Of a stretch of 64,000 nucleotides of DNA, positions 36,971-46,130 are shown piece after piece. Position numbers and translations under genes: made by a program. This DNA is from Pseudomonas mosselii (GTDB lineage: Bacteria; Pseudomonadota; Gammaproteobacteria; Pseudomonadales; Pseudomonadaceae): NCBI RefSeq assembly GCF_019823065.1, contig NZ_CP081966.1, positions 1,202,001-1,266,000 on the forward strand, in the 5' to 3' direction. The first letter of the stretch is position 1, and the number at the start of each line of letters is the position of its first letter. The notes beneath the pieces were generated by a model that was given only the letters and a program-made list of their open reading frames with translations, was not told the DNA's origin and did not search any database.

Positions 36971-37089
36971 CCGTCGGTGAGTCGCCGCGGATCGTCCACA
37001 TGCACCCGGGAGTGGCCCATAAAATGCTCGCCCCGGCCCGATTCCCGTCCGCCAGATGTGCGGGCGGGGCCTGATGAGGTTGTACTGCC

Positions 37090-37722
37090 ATGGTCCGTCG
37101 AACCAAAGAAGAAGCCCAGGAAACCCGTGCCCAGATCATTGAGGCGGCGGAAAAGGCCTTCTACAAGCGCGGTGTCGCGCGTACCACCCTGGCCGACATC
37201 GCCGAGCTCGCGGGGGTGACCCGCGGGGCGATCTACTGGCATTTCAGCAACAAGGCGGAGCTGGTGCAGGCGCTGCTCGATAGCCTGCACGAAACCCATG
37301 ACCACCTGGCCCGGGCCAGTGAAAGCGAGGACGAACTCGACCCGCTCGGCTGCATGCGCAAGCTCTTGCTGCAAGTGTTCAACGAGCTGGTGCTCGATGC
37401 CCGTACCCGGCGTATCAATGAAATCCTGCATCACAAGTGCGAGTTCACCGACGACATGTGTGAGATTCGCCAGCAACGCCAGGGCGCGGTGCTGGACTGC
37501 CATCAGAGCATCGCCCTGGCCCTGGGCAATGCGGTACGTCGTGGCCAGTTGCCCGGGGAGCTCGATATCGATCGGGCTGCCGTGGCCATGTTTGCCTATG
37601 TGGACGGCCTGATCGGCCGCTGGCTGCTGCTGCCGGACAGCTTCGACCTGTTGGCCGATGTCGAAAAATGGGTCGATACCGGGCTGGATATGCTGCGCTT
37701 GAGCCCAGGCTTGCGCAAATGA
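37090..37722 (+). CDS. ttgR: TtgR, TetR-family repressor of TtgABC
   Basis: The 210-residue repressor has the TetR HTH at residues 25-50 ([20 protein letters not shown]) and an all-helical ligand domain. TtgR binds antibiotics, flavonoids and aromatic solvents, releasing the operator. The N-terminus [20 protein letters not shown] fits known TtgR/MexR2-type proteins. It is divergent from ttgA. A GC-rich inverted repeat (AGGGGG/CCCCCT, 37767-37786) follows its stop but lacks a T-run. Confidence 0.95.
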   Translation: MVRRTKEEAQETRAQIIEAAEKAFYKRGVARTTLADIAELAGVTRGAIYWHFSNKAELVQALLDSLHETHDHLARASESEDELDPLGCMRKLLLQVFNELVLDARTRRINEILHHKCEFTDDMCEIRQQRQGAVLDCHQSIALALGNAVRRGQLPGELDIDRAAVAMFAYVDGLIGRWLLLPDSFDLLADVEKWVDTGLDMLRLSPGLRK

Positions 37723-37800
37723 CACTTTGTTAAGGATTGTGAGGAAGTGTTACTCCTTTGCGATTAAGGGGGCGTTAGTACCCCCTGTGGGCGCAGACAG

Positions 37801-39252
37801 CTAGCGCCCGCGCAACTGCCGGTCGGGTAAGGCCAGCGCCGCCAGCAGTCCGATCAGCGAAGCGCCGGCACTGACCAGCAGCAGGTCGCGGAAGGTTTCC
37901 AACAAGCGCGCCTGCGTCTGCGGATCCGCCTCGCCGGTCTTGAGGCTCCCCAGCAGCGGGTTGCCCAGCATTTCGAAACCGCCCTGATGCAGCAGCGCCA
38001 GCAACAGGCTCGACATGCACGCCACCCCCATCGCCCCGCCGAGCGAGCGGAACAGGTTGGTGGTACTGGTCGCCACGCCGATGTCCCTGCTGTCCACCGC
38101 GCTTTGCGTGCCCACCAGCGAGGTGGGGAACTGCAGGCCGCAGGCGATGCCGGTCAGCAGCATGAACACCGCGCCGAGCAAGCCCGACTGTGGTGGTGTC
38201 AGCGCCATGGCGGCAATGGCCAGCGGCATCAGCAGTGCTCCGGTCAGGATCTGCGGTTTGAAGCGGCCGGTGCGGCTGGTCATGCGTCCACCGGTGAAGG
38301 CGCCGACGGGCAGCCCCATGGCCAGTGGCAGCAGGTGCAGCGCCGCGCTGTCGGCACCCGCACCGGTGATGCCCTGGTAGCGCAGGGGCATGAGCATGGT
38401 CAGCGAAATCGACTGGAAGCTGGCGAAGAAGATCACGCACCAGCACAGCACCGCCACCCGATTGCCGAACAGGCTCAGCGGCAGCAGCGGCTCGCGGCAA
38501 CGGCGCTCGTGGGCGATGAACGCCAGCAGCCCGAGCAGCGCGCAACCCAGCAGCGCCAGCACCTGCGACGACAGCCAGGCATGCCCCTGGCCGACCAGGG
38601 TGATGCCCAGCAGCAGGCTGCCCAGACCAACGATCATCAACACAGCGCCCAGGTAGTCCACCCGGGCCTCGCGGCGCTTGACCGACAACCCGTCCAGCGC
38701 CCGATGGATGACCCACAGGGCGACCAGTCCCAGCGGCAGGTTGATCCAGAACACCCAGCGCCAGGACAGGTACTCGGTCAGCCAGCCGCCGAGCACCGGC
38801 CCGGCGACACTGGCCAGGGCGTACATACTGCTGAAATAGCCCTGGTAGCGTCCGCGCTCGCGCGGTGGCACGAAGTCGCCGATGATCGCCTGGCTCACCG
38901 ACACCATGCCGCCGGCGCCGATGCCCTGGAGCACCCGCGCCAGCACCAGTTGCGGCATGTCCTGGGCCAGGCCGCAGGCCACCGAGGCCAGGGTGAACAG
39001 GGCAGTGCCGGTGAGGATCATGCGCCGCCGACCATACAGGTCGCCGAGCTTGCCGTAGATCGGCACCGCGATGGTCATGGCCACCATGTAGCCGGAGATG
39101 ACCCAGGCCAGCAGCCCGACGTCATTGAACTGCGCGGAGATCGCCGGCATGGACACGGCGACGATGGTCTGGTCGAGTGCGCCGAGGAAGATCGCCAGCA
39201 TCAAGGCGGTCAGGACGCTACGCAGGACGGTGGGGGGGAGGGCGGCAGTCAC
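37801..39252 (-). CDS. DHA2 (EmrB/QacA-type) MFS drug exporter
   Basis: The 483-residue protein has 14 predicted membrane segments and DHA2 motifs: LDQTIVAVSMPAIS in the first, WVISGYMVAMTIAVPIYGKL followed by LGDLYGRRRM, and the antiporter motif C region GPVLGGWLTEYLSWRWVFWI. It exports drugs by proton antiport; the substrate is unknown. GTG 39252 is chosen because AAGG lies 8-11 bases upstream and the protein then starts close to the first membrane segment; a TTG at 39324 would add 24 hydrophilic residues without a ribosome site. It is convergent with ttgR and preceded by a palindromic site at 39348-39365. Confidence 0.9.
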   Translation of the reverse strand: MTAALPPTVLRSVLTALMLAIFLGALDQTIVAVSMPAISAQFNDVGLLAWVISGYMVAMTIAVPIYGKLGDLYGRRRMILTGTALFTLASVACGLAQDMPQLVLARVLQGIGAGGMVSVSQAIIGDFVPPRERGRYQGYFSSMYALASVAGPVLGGWLTEYLSWRWVFWINLPLGLVALWVIHRALDGLSVKRREARVDYLGAVLMIVGLGSLLLGITLVGQGHAWLSSQVLALLGCALLGLLAFIAHERRCREPLLPLSLFGNRVAVLCWCVIFFASFQSISLTMLMPLRYQGITGAGADSAALHLLPLAMGLPVGAFTGGRMTSRTGRFKPQILTGALLMPLAIAAMALTPPQSGLLGAVFMLLTGIACGLQFPTSLVGTQSAVDSRDIGVATSTTNLFRSLGGAMGVACMSSLLLALLHQGGFEMLGNPLLGSLKTGEADPQTQARLLETFRDLLLVSAGASLIGLLAALALPDRQLRGR

Positions 39253-39333
39253 GGTGGATACCTTGTGGTCAGAGCTGGCACGAGCGCGAGGCGTCGTGGG
39301 CTTGTCGTGCGATGGGATCGTCAATGGGGGCGT

Positions 39334-39365
39334 ATTGTAGCCTGAGTTACATAGCTACCTATGTA
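39334..39365. promoter_or_regulatory. Promoter -10 and palindromic operator of the DHA2 exporter
   Basis: The inverted repeat TACATAG-CTAC-CTATGTA (39348-39365) lies about 95-115 bp upstream of the exporter start. On the minus strand a TACAAT box (39334-39339) follows it, so the repeat overlaps the -35 region, the position expected of a repressor site. The remainder of the 396-bp spacer 39253-39648 contains a second hairpin, GCTGCACC-AGCAT-GGTGCAGC (39465-39485), and no gene that I can support. Confidence 0.55.
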
Positions 39366-39648
39366 CTCCATGCATCCCCTATGCAAGATCGGCATTAGCG
39401 CATTCATCCAGCGATGCATGACCGCGTGATATCGTGGCAGGGCCGCAGAGGCTGAAATCCGGGGGCTGCACCAGCATGGTGCAGCTGTTTGCCGCAGGGT
39501 TTCGCGTCGCTGTATGTCCACACCTTCTATTCCTCTGCCTGCATGTCGAGCATGACCGCCCTGATGGCGACGGTTGGAACAGTCAGGTAGACCCGATACA
39601 GGGGTCGGTTGTCAGCCGTTCACAAATTTCATTACAAGCGGAGTGATC

Positions 39649-40518
39649 ATGCCCAAGGCTTCCCACCACGATCTGCGTTTTGCCTTTCGCGAACTGCTTG
39701 CTTCAGGTTCGTGCTATCACACCGCTTCGGTCTTCGACCCGATGTCCGCCCGTATCGCCGCGGACCTGGGCTTCGAAGTCGGCATCCTCGGCGGCTCGGT
39801 CGCCTCGTTGCAGGTCCTGGCCGCGCCGGACTTCGCCCTGATCACCCTCAGCGAGTTCGTCGAGCAGGCCACCCGCATCGGGCGCGTGGCCCAGTTGCCG
39901 GTGCTCGCCGACGCCGACCACGGCTATGGCAATGCGCTCAATGTGATGCGCACGGTCATCGAGCTGGAGCGCGCCGGCGTGGCCGCGCTGACCATCGAGG
40001 ACACCTTGCTGCCGGCCCAGTTCGGCCGCAAGTCCACCGACCTGATCTCGGTGGAGGAGGGCGTGGGCAAGATTCGCGCGGCGCTGGAGGCACGTGTCGA
40101 TTCGGCGCTGGCGATCATCGCCCGGACCAATGCCGGCGTGCTCACCACCGAGGAAATCATCGTCCGCACCCAGAGCTACCAGAAGGCCGGCGCCGATGGC
40201 ATCTGCATGGTGGGGGTGAAGGACTTCGAGCAGTTGGAGCAGATCGCCGAGCACCTGAGCGTGCCGCTGATGCTGGTCACCTACGCCAACCCGAACCTGC
40301 GCGACGACGAGCGCCTGGCGCGCCTGGGCGTGCGCATCGTGGTCGATGGCCATGCCGCCTACTTCGCCGCGATCAAGGCCACCTACGACTGCCTGCGCCA
40401 GCAGCGTGGCCAGCAGCACAAGTCGGACAGCCTCGGCGCCACCGAGCTTTCGCACACCTACACCCAGCCCGAGGACTACATCCGCTGGGCGAAAGAGTAC
40501 ATGAGCGTCGAGGAGTGA
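39649..40518 (+). CDS. Isocitrate lyase/PEP mutase superfamily protein, probable oxaloacetate decarboxylase
   Basis: The 289-residue TIM-barrel protein has the superfamily metal site in [20 protein letters not shown] and the adjacent strand [20 protein letters not shown]. The KKCGH loop of true isocitrate lyases is absent. It resembles P. aeruginosa PA4872, which was characterised as an oxaloacetate decarboxylase of this superfamily. The likely reaction is oxaloacetate to pyruvate + CO2 with Mg2+. ATG 39649 has a GCGGAG site upstream; an in-frame start at 39574 is rejected. Confidence 0.85.
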   Translation: MPKASHHDLRFAFRELLASGSCYHTASVFDPMSARIAADLGFEVGILGGSVASLQVLAAPDFALITLSEFVEQATRIGRVAQLPVLADADHGYGNALNVMRTVIELERAGVAALTIEDTLLPAQFGRKSTDLISVEEGVGKIRAALEARVDSALAIIARTNAGVLTTEEIIVRTQSYQKAGADGICMVGVKDFEQLEQIAEHLSVPLMLVTYANPNLRDDERLARLGVRIVVDGHAAYFAAIKATYDCLRQQRGQQHKSDSLGATELSHTYTQPEDYIRWAKEYMSVEE

Positions 40519-40524
40519 TTTTCT

Positions 40525-40698
40525 CTACCTGACGGCGCTCAGGGTGGCGCTGTGGGGAACGCAGTGTTCGTGGACGCAACTGGCCGCCGTGTTGGGCTGG
40601 CTTCGCAGCAGCTCGACCCGCCAGCAGGCCGAGCCATAAAGCCCGGCCACCGCGACCAGGGCGAAGACGAGGGCGCAACGCCTGGATTTGATGCTCAT
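40525..40698 (-). CDS. Small single-pass membrane or secreted protein
   Basis: The 57-residue product starts MSIKSRRCALVFALVAVAGL, a positively charged N-terminus followed by one hydrophobic segment that is either an anchor or a signal peptide. The rest contains two cysteines in CVHEHC, a possible metal or redox site. ATG 40698 has a perfect AGGAGGT ribosome site 9 bases upstream, which is the main reason to accept the gene; an earlier start at 40722 lies before that site. It is convergent with the preceding gene and the function is unknown. Confidence 0.7.
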   Translation of the reverse strand: MSIKSRRCALVFALVAVAGLYGSACWRVELLRSQPNTAASCVHEHCVPHSATLSAVR

Positions 40699-40774
40699 GG
40701 TGCGGACCTCCTGTTGGTGCAACAGGTCATACCGTCAAGCATAGGCCTTGTGCACGAATCTGCATCGCCTGGAC

Positions 40775-41683
40775 TCAGCTCAATCCCTTGTCCCACTCCG
40801 GCTCGTCGCCGAACCGCTGCGCCAGGAAGTCGAGCATGCTGCGCAGCGTCGCCGGCATGTGCTTGCGCGAGGTGTACACCGCATTCAGGGTCAGCTCCCG
40901 TGGCCTGGCGTGCGGCAATAGCCGTACCAGCTCGCCACTGCGCAACGCGGCCGCCGCCTGGTAGGTGGGCAACATGGCGATCCCGGCGTGGGCCAGGGCG
41001 GCTTTCTGCAGGGTCATGGCCTCGTTGGCGCTGATATTGCCCTGCACCGGCACGGCGACGTTCTGCCCGTCCACCTCGAAATGCCACAGGCTGTGGCCGA
41101 AATAGGCGTGGGTCAGGCAGTTGTGCCGGCTCAGTTCCTCGACCTGGCGCGGCGTACCGTGCTCGCGCAGGTAGGCGGGGCTGGCGCAGACCACCGAGCG
41201 GCACACGCTCAGGCGCCGGGCGATGAGGTTGGGGTCGACGTCGTTGCTGGTGCGGATGGCCAGGTCGATGCGCTCGTCCACCAAGTTGACGGTGCGGTCG
41301 AGCATTTGCAGTTCCACTTTCACCCCAGGGTAGCGTTTGACATAGGCGGCCAGCGCATCCACCAGTTGGGCCTGGCCGAACGAGGTGCTGACGCTGATGC
41401 GCAGTTCACCGCGGGGGGCGTCGTCCGGCTGGCGCACGGCGTTCTGCAGGTCGCCGGCCAGCTCCAGCAACTGGCGGCAGCGGGGCAGGGTTTCGAGACC
41501 CGCCGCCGTCAGGCTGAGCTTGCGCGTGGTGCGTTGCATCAGGCGTGCGCCCACCCAGTCCTCCAGCTCCGCCAGGTAGCGCGATACCACGGGCCTGGAA
41601 AGCTCCAGATGATCCGCCGCGGCGGACTGGCTGCCCAGGTCGACGACGGTGACGAATACGCGCATGGCGTTGAGACGGTCCAT
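40775..41683 (-). CDS. LysR-family transcriptional regulator
   Basis: The 302-residue protein starts MDRLNAMRVFVTVVDLGSQS and has the LysR HTH (AAADHLELSRPVVSRYLAEL) and a complete effector domain. It belongs to the CrgA-like subgroup that often controls the adjacent divergent genes. It is divergent from the metallo-beta-lactamase-fold/NAD(P)-binding pair at 41787-43305 (103-bp gap), which are the likely targets. The inducer is unknown. Confidence 0.9.
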   Translation of the reverse strand: MDRLNAMRVFVTVVDLGSQSAAADHLELSRPVVSRYLAELEDWVGARLMQRTTRKLSLTAAGLETLPRCRQLLELAGDLQNAVRQPDDAPRGELRISVSTSFGQAQLVDALAAYVKRYPGVKVELQMLDRTVNLVDERIDLAIRTSNDVDPNLIARRLSVCRSVVCASPAYLREHGTPRQVEELSRHNCLTHAYFGHSLWHFEVDGQNVAVPVQGNISANEAMTLQKAALAHAGIAMLPTYQAAAALRSGELVRLLPHARPRELTLNAVYTSRKHMPATLRSMLDFLAQRFGDEPEWDKGLS

Positions 41684-41786
41684 GATCTGTCCGATTTTAG
41701 AAACAAACTATGTCGAAGCATCGCATTTTTTGTATTGGTTCGGGCAACTAAGCTTGTCTGCATCGTCCCACTCACAGGATCTTGCG

Positions 41787-42662
41787 ATGTCTCTTCTCAC
41801 TCCCCTGCGCGGCCTGCTGCTGGCCTGTCTCACCCTCGGCGGCCAGGCCATGGCCAGCGAACCGCTAAAGCTCGAAGCCTACAACCCTGGCCACGCGGCG
41901 ATCTTCCCGGTCAGTTCGGTGATCGTCAGTGGCGCCCATGAGGCCATCCTGGTCGACGCCCAGTTCGGCAAAGGCCAGGCCGAGCAGGTGGTCGAACGCC
42001 TGCGTGCCAGCGGCAAGCAGCTGACCACCATCTATGTCAGCCATGGCGACCCGGACTACTACTTTGGCCTGGACACCATCATCCAGGCGTTTCCCAAGGC
42101 CCGGGTGGTCGCCTCGGCCGCCACTGTCGAACACATTCGCAAGACCATGGACGCCAAGCTGGCCTACTGGGGCCCGCAGATGGGCGGGGACAAGCCGGCA
42201 CGCCTGGTGGTGCCGCAGGTCCTCGAGGGCAATCGCCTGGAGCTGGAAGGCCAGGCACTGGAGGTTGTCGGCCTGGACGGTCCACAGCCGGACCGCAGCT
42301 TCGTCTGGATTCCCTCGATCAAGGCAGTGGTCGGTGGCGTGGTGGTTTCCGAGCACATCCACGTGTGGATGGCCGACACCCAGACCGCGCAATCCCACGC
42401 CGACTGGCTGAGCACCCTGGCGAAGATCGAGCAGCTTGCCCCGCGCACGGTGATCCCTGGGCATTACCTGGGCGACAGCAGCCGCTCGCTGGACGCGGTG
42501 CGCTTCACCGCCGGCTACATTCGTGACTTCGATACCGAAGCCGCCAAGGCCGCCGACTCCGCCGCGCTGATCGCAGCGATGAAGCAACGCTACCCGAACC
42601 TTGGCGACGAGAGTTCCCTGGAACTGGGGGCCAAGGTCGCCAAGGGCGAGATGAAGTGGTAA
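41787..42662 (+). CDS. Secreted metallo-beta-lactamase-fold protein with altered metal motif
   Basis: The 291-residue protein has a Sec signal peptide (MSLLTPLRGLLLACLTLGGQ, cleavage near AMA-S) and an MBL fold. The usual HxHxDH metal motif is H86-G-D88-P-D90-Y91 here, so the second and last His are replaced by Asp and Tyr. The later ligand region PGHYLGD is kept. A single metal ion or altered coordination is therefore likely. ATG 41787 is chosen because the signal peptide begins there. The divergent LysR gene probably regulates it, and an NAD(P)-binding protein gene follows 28 bp downstream. Confidence 0.85.
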   Translation: MSLLTPLRGLLLACLTLGGQAMASEPLKLEAYNPGHAAIFPVSSVIVSGAHEAILVDAQFGKGQAEQVVERLRASGKQLTTIYVSHGDPDYYFGLDTIIQAFPKARVVASAATVEHIRKTMDAKLAYWGPQMGGDKPARLVVPQVLEGNRLELEGQALEVVGLDGPQPDRSFVWIPSIKAVVGGVVVSEHIHVWMADTQTAQSHADWLSTLAKIEQLAPRTVIPGHYLGDSSRSLDAVRFTAGYIRDFDTEAAKAADSAALIAAMKQRYPNLGDESSLELGAKVAKGEMKW

Positions 42663-42690
42663 TCCCTTTCAACCTGTTGGAGTGTTTCCC

Positions 42691-43305
42691 ATGAGCAAGA
42701 TCGCAATCATCGGCGCCACCGGGCGCGCCGGCAGCCAGTTACTGGAAGAGGCCCTGCGTCGTGGTCACAGTGTGGTGGCGATCGCCCGTGATCCGGGCAG
42801 CCTGCAAGGCCGTGACGGCGTGACGGTCAAGGCGCTGGATGCCAAGGACAGCGCCGCCCTGCAGGCGGCCGTGGCGGGCTGCGACGCGGTGCTGAGCGCG
42901 GCGCATTTTTCCACTCTCGAGCCGGGCGCGATCATCGAGCCGGTCAAGCGGGCCGGGGTCAAGCGCCTGCTGGTGGTGGGCGGGGCCGGCAGCCTGCTGC
43001 TGCCGTCCGGGCACCGGGTGATCGACAGCCCGGACTTCCCCGAGGCCTACAAGGCCGAGGCCAGCGCCGGGGTGCGCTTTCTCGATACGCTGCGCCGCGA
43101 ACCGACCCTGGACTGGACCTTCCTGTCGCCGTCGGCGGAGTTCGTCGAAGGCGAGCGCAGCGGGCACTACACTCTGGGCAAGGACCACCTGCTGATCGGC
43201 GCAGACGGCAAGAGCTGGATCACCTTTGCCGATTACGCCATCGCCATGCTCGAAGAGCTGGAAAAGCCGGCACACTCGCGGGCAAGGTTCACAGTCGGTT
43301 ACTGA
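42691..43305 (+). CDS. NAD(P)-binding Rossmann-fold epimerase/reductase-like protein
   Basis: The 204-residue atypical short-chain dehydrogenase starts MSKIAIIGATGRAGSQLLEE, a GxxGxxG dinucleotide site. It matches the NAD(P)H-binding (NmrA/YwnB-like) group with the VVGGAGSLLLPSG segment after the fourth strand. The catalytic YxxxK of classical SDRs is not evident. ATG 42691 has TTGGAG upstream; an in-frame GTG at 42682 is rejected. It is probably co-transcribed with the MBL gene. Confidence 0.88.
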   Translation: MSKIAIIGATGRAGSQLLEEALRRGHSVVAIARDPGSLQGRDGVTVKALDAKDSAALQAAVAGCDAVLSAAHFSTLEPGAIIEPVKRAGVKRLLVVGGAGSLLLPSGHRVIDSPDFPEAYKAEASAGVRFLDTLRREPTLDWTFLSPSAEFVEGERSGHYTLGKDHLLIGADGKSWITFADYAIAMLEELEKPAHSRARFTVGY

Positions 43306-43320
43306 GTCGCACGGTACAAG

Positions 43321-43425
43321 GAGCGGCCTTGTGTCGCGAAAGGACCCGCAAGCGGCCCCGGCGATCTATGCCATGGCCACGATCCTGGGGCCGCTGCGCG
43401 CCCCTTTCGCGACACAAGGCCGCTC
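43321..43425. repeat. Long inverted repeat of REP-like sequences
   Basis: GAGCGGCCTTGTGTCGCGAA (with AG following, 43321-43342) and its perfect complement (43404-43425) form 22-bp arms. The interior has a second inverted repeat GCGGCCCC/GGGGCCGC. It separates two convergent genes and ends directly at the LysR stop codon. Confidence 0.85.
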
Positions 43426-44307
43426 CTACAGGGATTGTGCAAGGCTTGAGGCACGTGCCTGCAGCCACTCCATCAACTCGACCAGCCCCGCGGGCATGGT
43501 CTTCGAAGGTGTCACCAGGTAATACCCCTTCCCGGTCGTCACCTTCAGCTCGAACGGCATGCACAATCGGCCTGCGTGCAGGTCGTCGCCGATCAGCGAG
43601 AAATCGCCAATGGCGATCCCCGTCCCTTGGGAGGCCATCGCCATCGCCATGTCCAACGTCTCGAAATGCTGCTTCGGCCCCTGGGGCTCGAACCCGGCAT
43701 TGGCCGCCTGCAACCACAACCGCCAGTCATGTTCGTCCCGCGAGGGGTGCAGCAGCATCTGCCGTGCCAGGTCCTGCAACTGCAAGGGGCCGCTAGACAC
43801 CGATGGCGCGCAGACCGGCGTCAGTTGTTCGTCGAACAGCTTGCGTACCTGCTGCCCCTGGTTCGGCGCCGCGCCATAGACCACGGCCGCATCGAAGCCC
43901 TCGCGACGAAAATCCACGCCATGCTGCACCGTGGTGGTCAACTCCACCGGGACATCTGGGCGCAGTGCCTGCCATTCCAGCAAGCGTGGCAGCAGCCAGC
44001 GCATCACACAGGTCGGCGCTTTGAGCTGCAGTGTCGCGCTGCGTCCGCCGACCTCGCGCACGCCTTGCTCGATCAGGGCAAAGATCTGCTGCACCCTGGG
44101 CAGCCAGTCCTGCCCTTCGCGGGTCAGCGCCAGGCCTCGGGCCTGGCGCTGGAACAATGCGTAGCCCAGGTGCTCCTCGAGCCCGGCGATCTGCCGGCTG
44201 ACCGCGCCTTGGGTGATATGCAGATGGTGCGCGGCGCGGGTGAAGTTGCAGTGCTGGGCGGTCACCAGGAAGGTGTGCAGGGCGGGGAGGGGCGGCAGGC
44301 GTTTCAT
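43426..44307 (-). CDS. LysR-family regulator (GcvA-like)
   Basis: The 293-residue regulator starts MKRLPPLPALHTFLVTAQHC and has the HTH LHITQGAVSRQIAGLEEHLG with a GcvA-type effector domain. ATG 44307 is chosen over 44448 since it begins the canonical HTH. It is divergent from the ThDP-dependent decarboxylase gene at 44417, and an inverted repeat (44315-44337) lies just upstream, so it probably controls that gene and itself. The effector is unknown. Confidence 0.9.
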   Translation of the reverse strand: MKRLPPLPALHTFLVTAQHCNFTRAAHHLHITQGAVSRQIAGLEEHLGYALFQRQARGLALTREGQDWLPRVQQIFALIEQGVREVGGRSATLQLKAPTCVMRWLLPRLLEWQALRPDVPVELTTTVQHGVDFRREGFDAAVVYGAAPNQGQQVRKLFDEQLTPVCAPSVSSGPLQLQDLARQMLLHPSRDEHDWRLWLQAANAGFEPQGPKQHFETLDMAMAMASQGTGIAIGDFSLIGDDLHAGRLCMPFELKVTTGKGYYLVTPSKTMPAGLVELMEWLQARASSLAQSL

Positions 44308-44314
44308 TGTGACA

Positions 44315-44337
44315 AGCCATGATATGGGGTCATGGCT
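44315..44337. promoter_or_regulatory. Inverted repeat, probable LysR operator
   Basis: AGCCATGA (44315-44322) and TCATGGCT (44330-44337) are perfect arms with a 7-base spacer. They sit 8 bp upstream of the LysR start and about 80 bp upstream of the decarboxylase, a typical place for a LysR autoregulatory box. Confidence 0.55.
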
Positions 44338-44416
44338 AGTATGTGTTTTTTTGCATTGTGGCGGTAGTCGGCGCTTGTTTCCATGAGCACAGGTCTTAAC
44401 AAGAATCGGGTACTCG

Positions 44417-46057
44417 ATGATGGCAACCTGTGGTGAAGTGCTGGTCAAACTCCTCGAAGGCTATGGCGTCGATCATGTCTTTGGCATTCCCGGCGTGCAT
44501 ACCGTGGAACTCTACCGCGGCCTGGCCGCTTCCTCGATCCGTCACATCACCCCCCGCCACGAGCAGGGTGCCGGGTTCATGGCCGATGGCTACGCGCGTA
44601 CCCGGGGTAAGCCTGGCGTGTGTTTCATCATCACCGGCCCGGGCATGACCAACATCACCACCGCCATGGGCCAGGCCTATGCCGACTCGATTCCGATGCT
44701 GGTGATTTCCAGCGTGCAATCGCGCAACCAGCTGGGCGGCGGCCGTGGCAAGCTGCATGAGCTGCCCAACCAGGCCGGGCTGGTAGCGGGGGTGGCGGTG
44801 TTCTCGCACACGCTGATGAGCGCCGATGACCTGCCTGAGGTGCTGGCCCGGGCCTTCGCCGTGTTCGACGGTGGCCGGCCTCGCCCTGTGCATATCGAGA
44901 TCCCGCTGGATGTGCTGGTGGAACCCGCCGATCATCTGTTGCCGGGCCGCGTGGTGCGTACCACCCGTGCCGGCGCCGCGCCACAGATCGTGCAGCGCAT
45001 GGCCGTGCGCCTGGCCAAGGCGCGGTGTCCGCTGATCCTGGCCGGTGGCGGTGCGCTGGAGGCGGGCACCGCGCTGGCGCGACTGGCCGAGCACCTGCAG
45101 GCGCCGGTGGCGCTGACCATCAACGCCAAGGGGTTGTTGCCCGCCAACCATCCGCTGCAGATCGGTTCGACCCAGACCCTGTCTGCCACCCGCGCGCTGG
45201 TGGCCGAGGCCGACGTGGTGCTGGCCATCGGCACCGAACTGGCCGAAACCGACTACGACGTGACCTTCAAGGGCGGTTTCGAGATTCCCGGCAGCCTGCT
45301 GCGGATCGATATCGACCCTGACCAGACAGTACGCAATTACCTGCCAGAACTGGCCCTGGTGGGCGATGCCGCCCAGGCCACCGAAGCGCTGCTGGTAGCC
45401 CTGAACCTGCAGGCGCAACCGCCGCGTGATAGCGATTGGGGAGCGGCGCGGGCCGCCCGCCTGCGCCAGGACAACGCGGCCAGTTGGGACCAGCCGACCC
45501 TGAGCCAGACCCGTCTGCTGACCAGCATCCTGCAAACCCTGCCGGACGCCATCCTGGTGGGCGATTCGACCCAGCCGGTCTATACCGGCAACCTGACCCT
45601 GGACATGGCCAGGCCGCGCCGCTGGTTCAATGCCTCGACCGGTTACGGCACGCTGGGCTACGCGTTGCCGGCCGCCATGGGCGCCTGGTTGGGCAGCGCC
45701 GAGTCGCCCGCCGAACGCGCGCCGGTGGTGTGCCTTATCGGTGACGGCGGGTTGCAGTTCACCTTGCCCGAGCTGGCCAGCGCGGTCGAGGCGCAGGTGC
45801 CGCTGATCGTGCTGCTGTGGAACAACCAGGGGTACGAGGAAATCAAGAAGTACATGGTCAACCGGGCGATCGAGCCGGTTGGCGTGGACATCCATACCCC
45901 GGACTTCATTGGCGTGGCGCTGGCGCTGGGGGCCGAGGCAGAGGACGTGGGCGATGTGGGGCAGTTGCAGGCGGCGTTGGGCCGGGCAGTGGAGCGTCAG
46001 GGACCGACCTTGATCCAGGTGGATCAAGGCCGGTGGCAGCAGGCGGTACTAGCCTGA
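44417..46057 (+). CDS. ThDP-dependent decarboxylase of the acetolactate synthase/AruI type
   Basis: The 546-residue enzyme has the catalytic Glu in TPRHEQGAGFMADGYARTRG (Glu49) and the ThDP/Mg motif in LIGDGGLQFTLPEL ending at LLWNNQGYEEI. The three-domain layout (PYR, central, PP) is complete. It looks like biosynthetic acetolactate synthase, but stands alone with no small regulatory subunit. It resembles P. aeruginosa AruI (5-guanidino-2-oxopentanoate decarboxylase of the arginine transaminase pathway). No aruH transaminase is near. Assignment between AruI and another 2-oxoacid decarboxylase is uncertain. The divergent LysR gene is the likely regulator. Confidence 0.82.
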   Translation: MMATCGEVLVKLLEGYGVDHVFGIPGVHTVELYRGLAASSIRHITPRHEQGAGFMADGYARTRGKPGVCFIITGPGMTNITTAMGQAYADSIPMLVISSVQSRNQLGGGRGKLHELPNQAGLVAGVAVFSHTLMSADDLPEVLARAFAVFDGGRPRPVHIEIPLDVLVEPADHLLPGRVVRTTRAGAAPQIVQRMAVRLAKARCPLILAGGGALEAGTALARLAEHLQAPVALTINAKGLLPANHPLQIGSTQTLSATRALVAEADVVLAIGTELAETDYDVTFKGGFEIPGSLLRIDIDPDQTVRNYLPELALVGDAAQATEALLVALNLQAQPPRDSDWGAARAARLRQDNAASWDQPTLSQTRLLTSILQTLPDAILVGDSTQPVYTGNLTLDMARPRRWFNASTGYGTLGYALPAAMGAWLGSAESPAERAPVVCLIGDGGLQFTLPELASAVEAQVPLIVLLWNNQGYEEIKKYMVNRAIEPVGVDIHTPDFIGVALALGAEAEDVGDVGQLQAALGRAVERQGPTLIQVDQGRWQQAVLA

Positions 46058-46081
46058 GCGCAGTAGCGAGGGCTTTGCCGT

Positions 46082-46112
46082 CGATCGCGGGGCAAGCCCG
46101 ATCCTACGGTCG
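46082..46112. repeat. Single REP half-site
   Basis: GATCGCGGGGCAAGCCCGAT (46084-46103) is the REP core with one change. It lies between the decarboxylase stop and the convergent AraC gene. Confidence 0.65.
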
Positions 46113-46130
46113 TCCAATGTTTGTCTCTTT

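Noticed and set aside
39434..39646. A 70-codon frame in the exporter/decarboxylase spacer
   Set aside because: It overlaps the start of the decarboxylase gene, has no ribosome site and an unnatural composition.
44417..46057. ilvB (biosynthetic acetolactate synthase large subunit)
   Set aside because: No ilvN-type small subunit follows, and a dedicated LysR gene is divergent. The catabolic or AruI-like assignment fits better.
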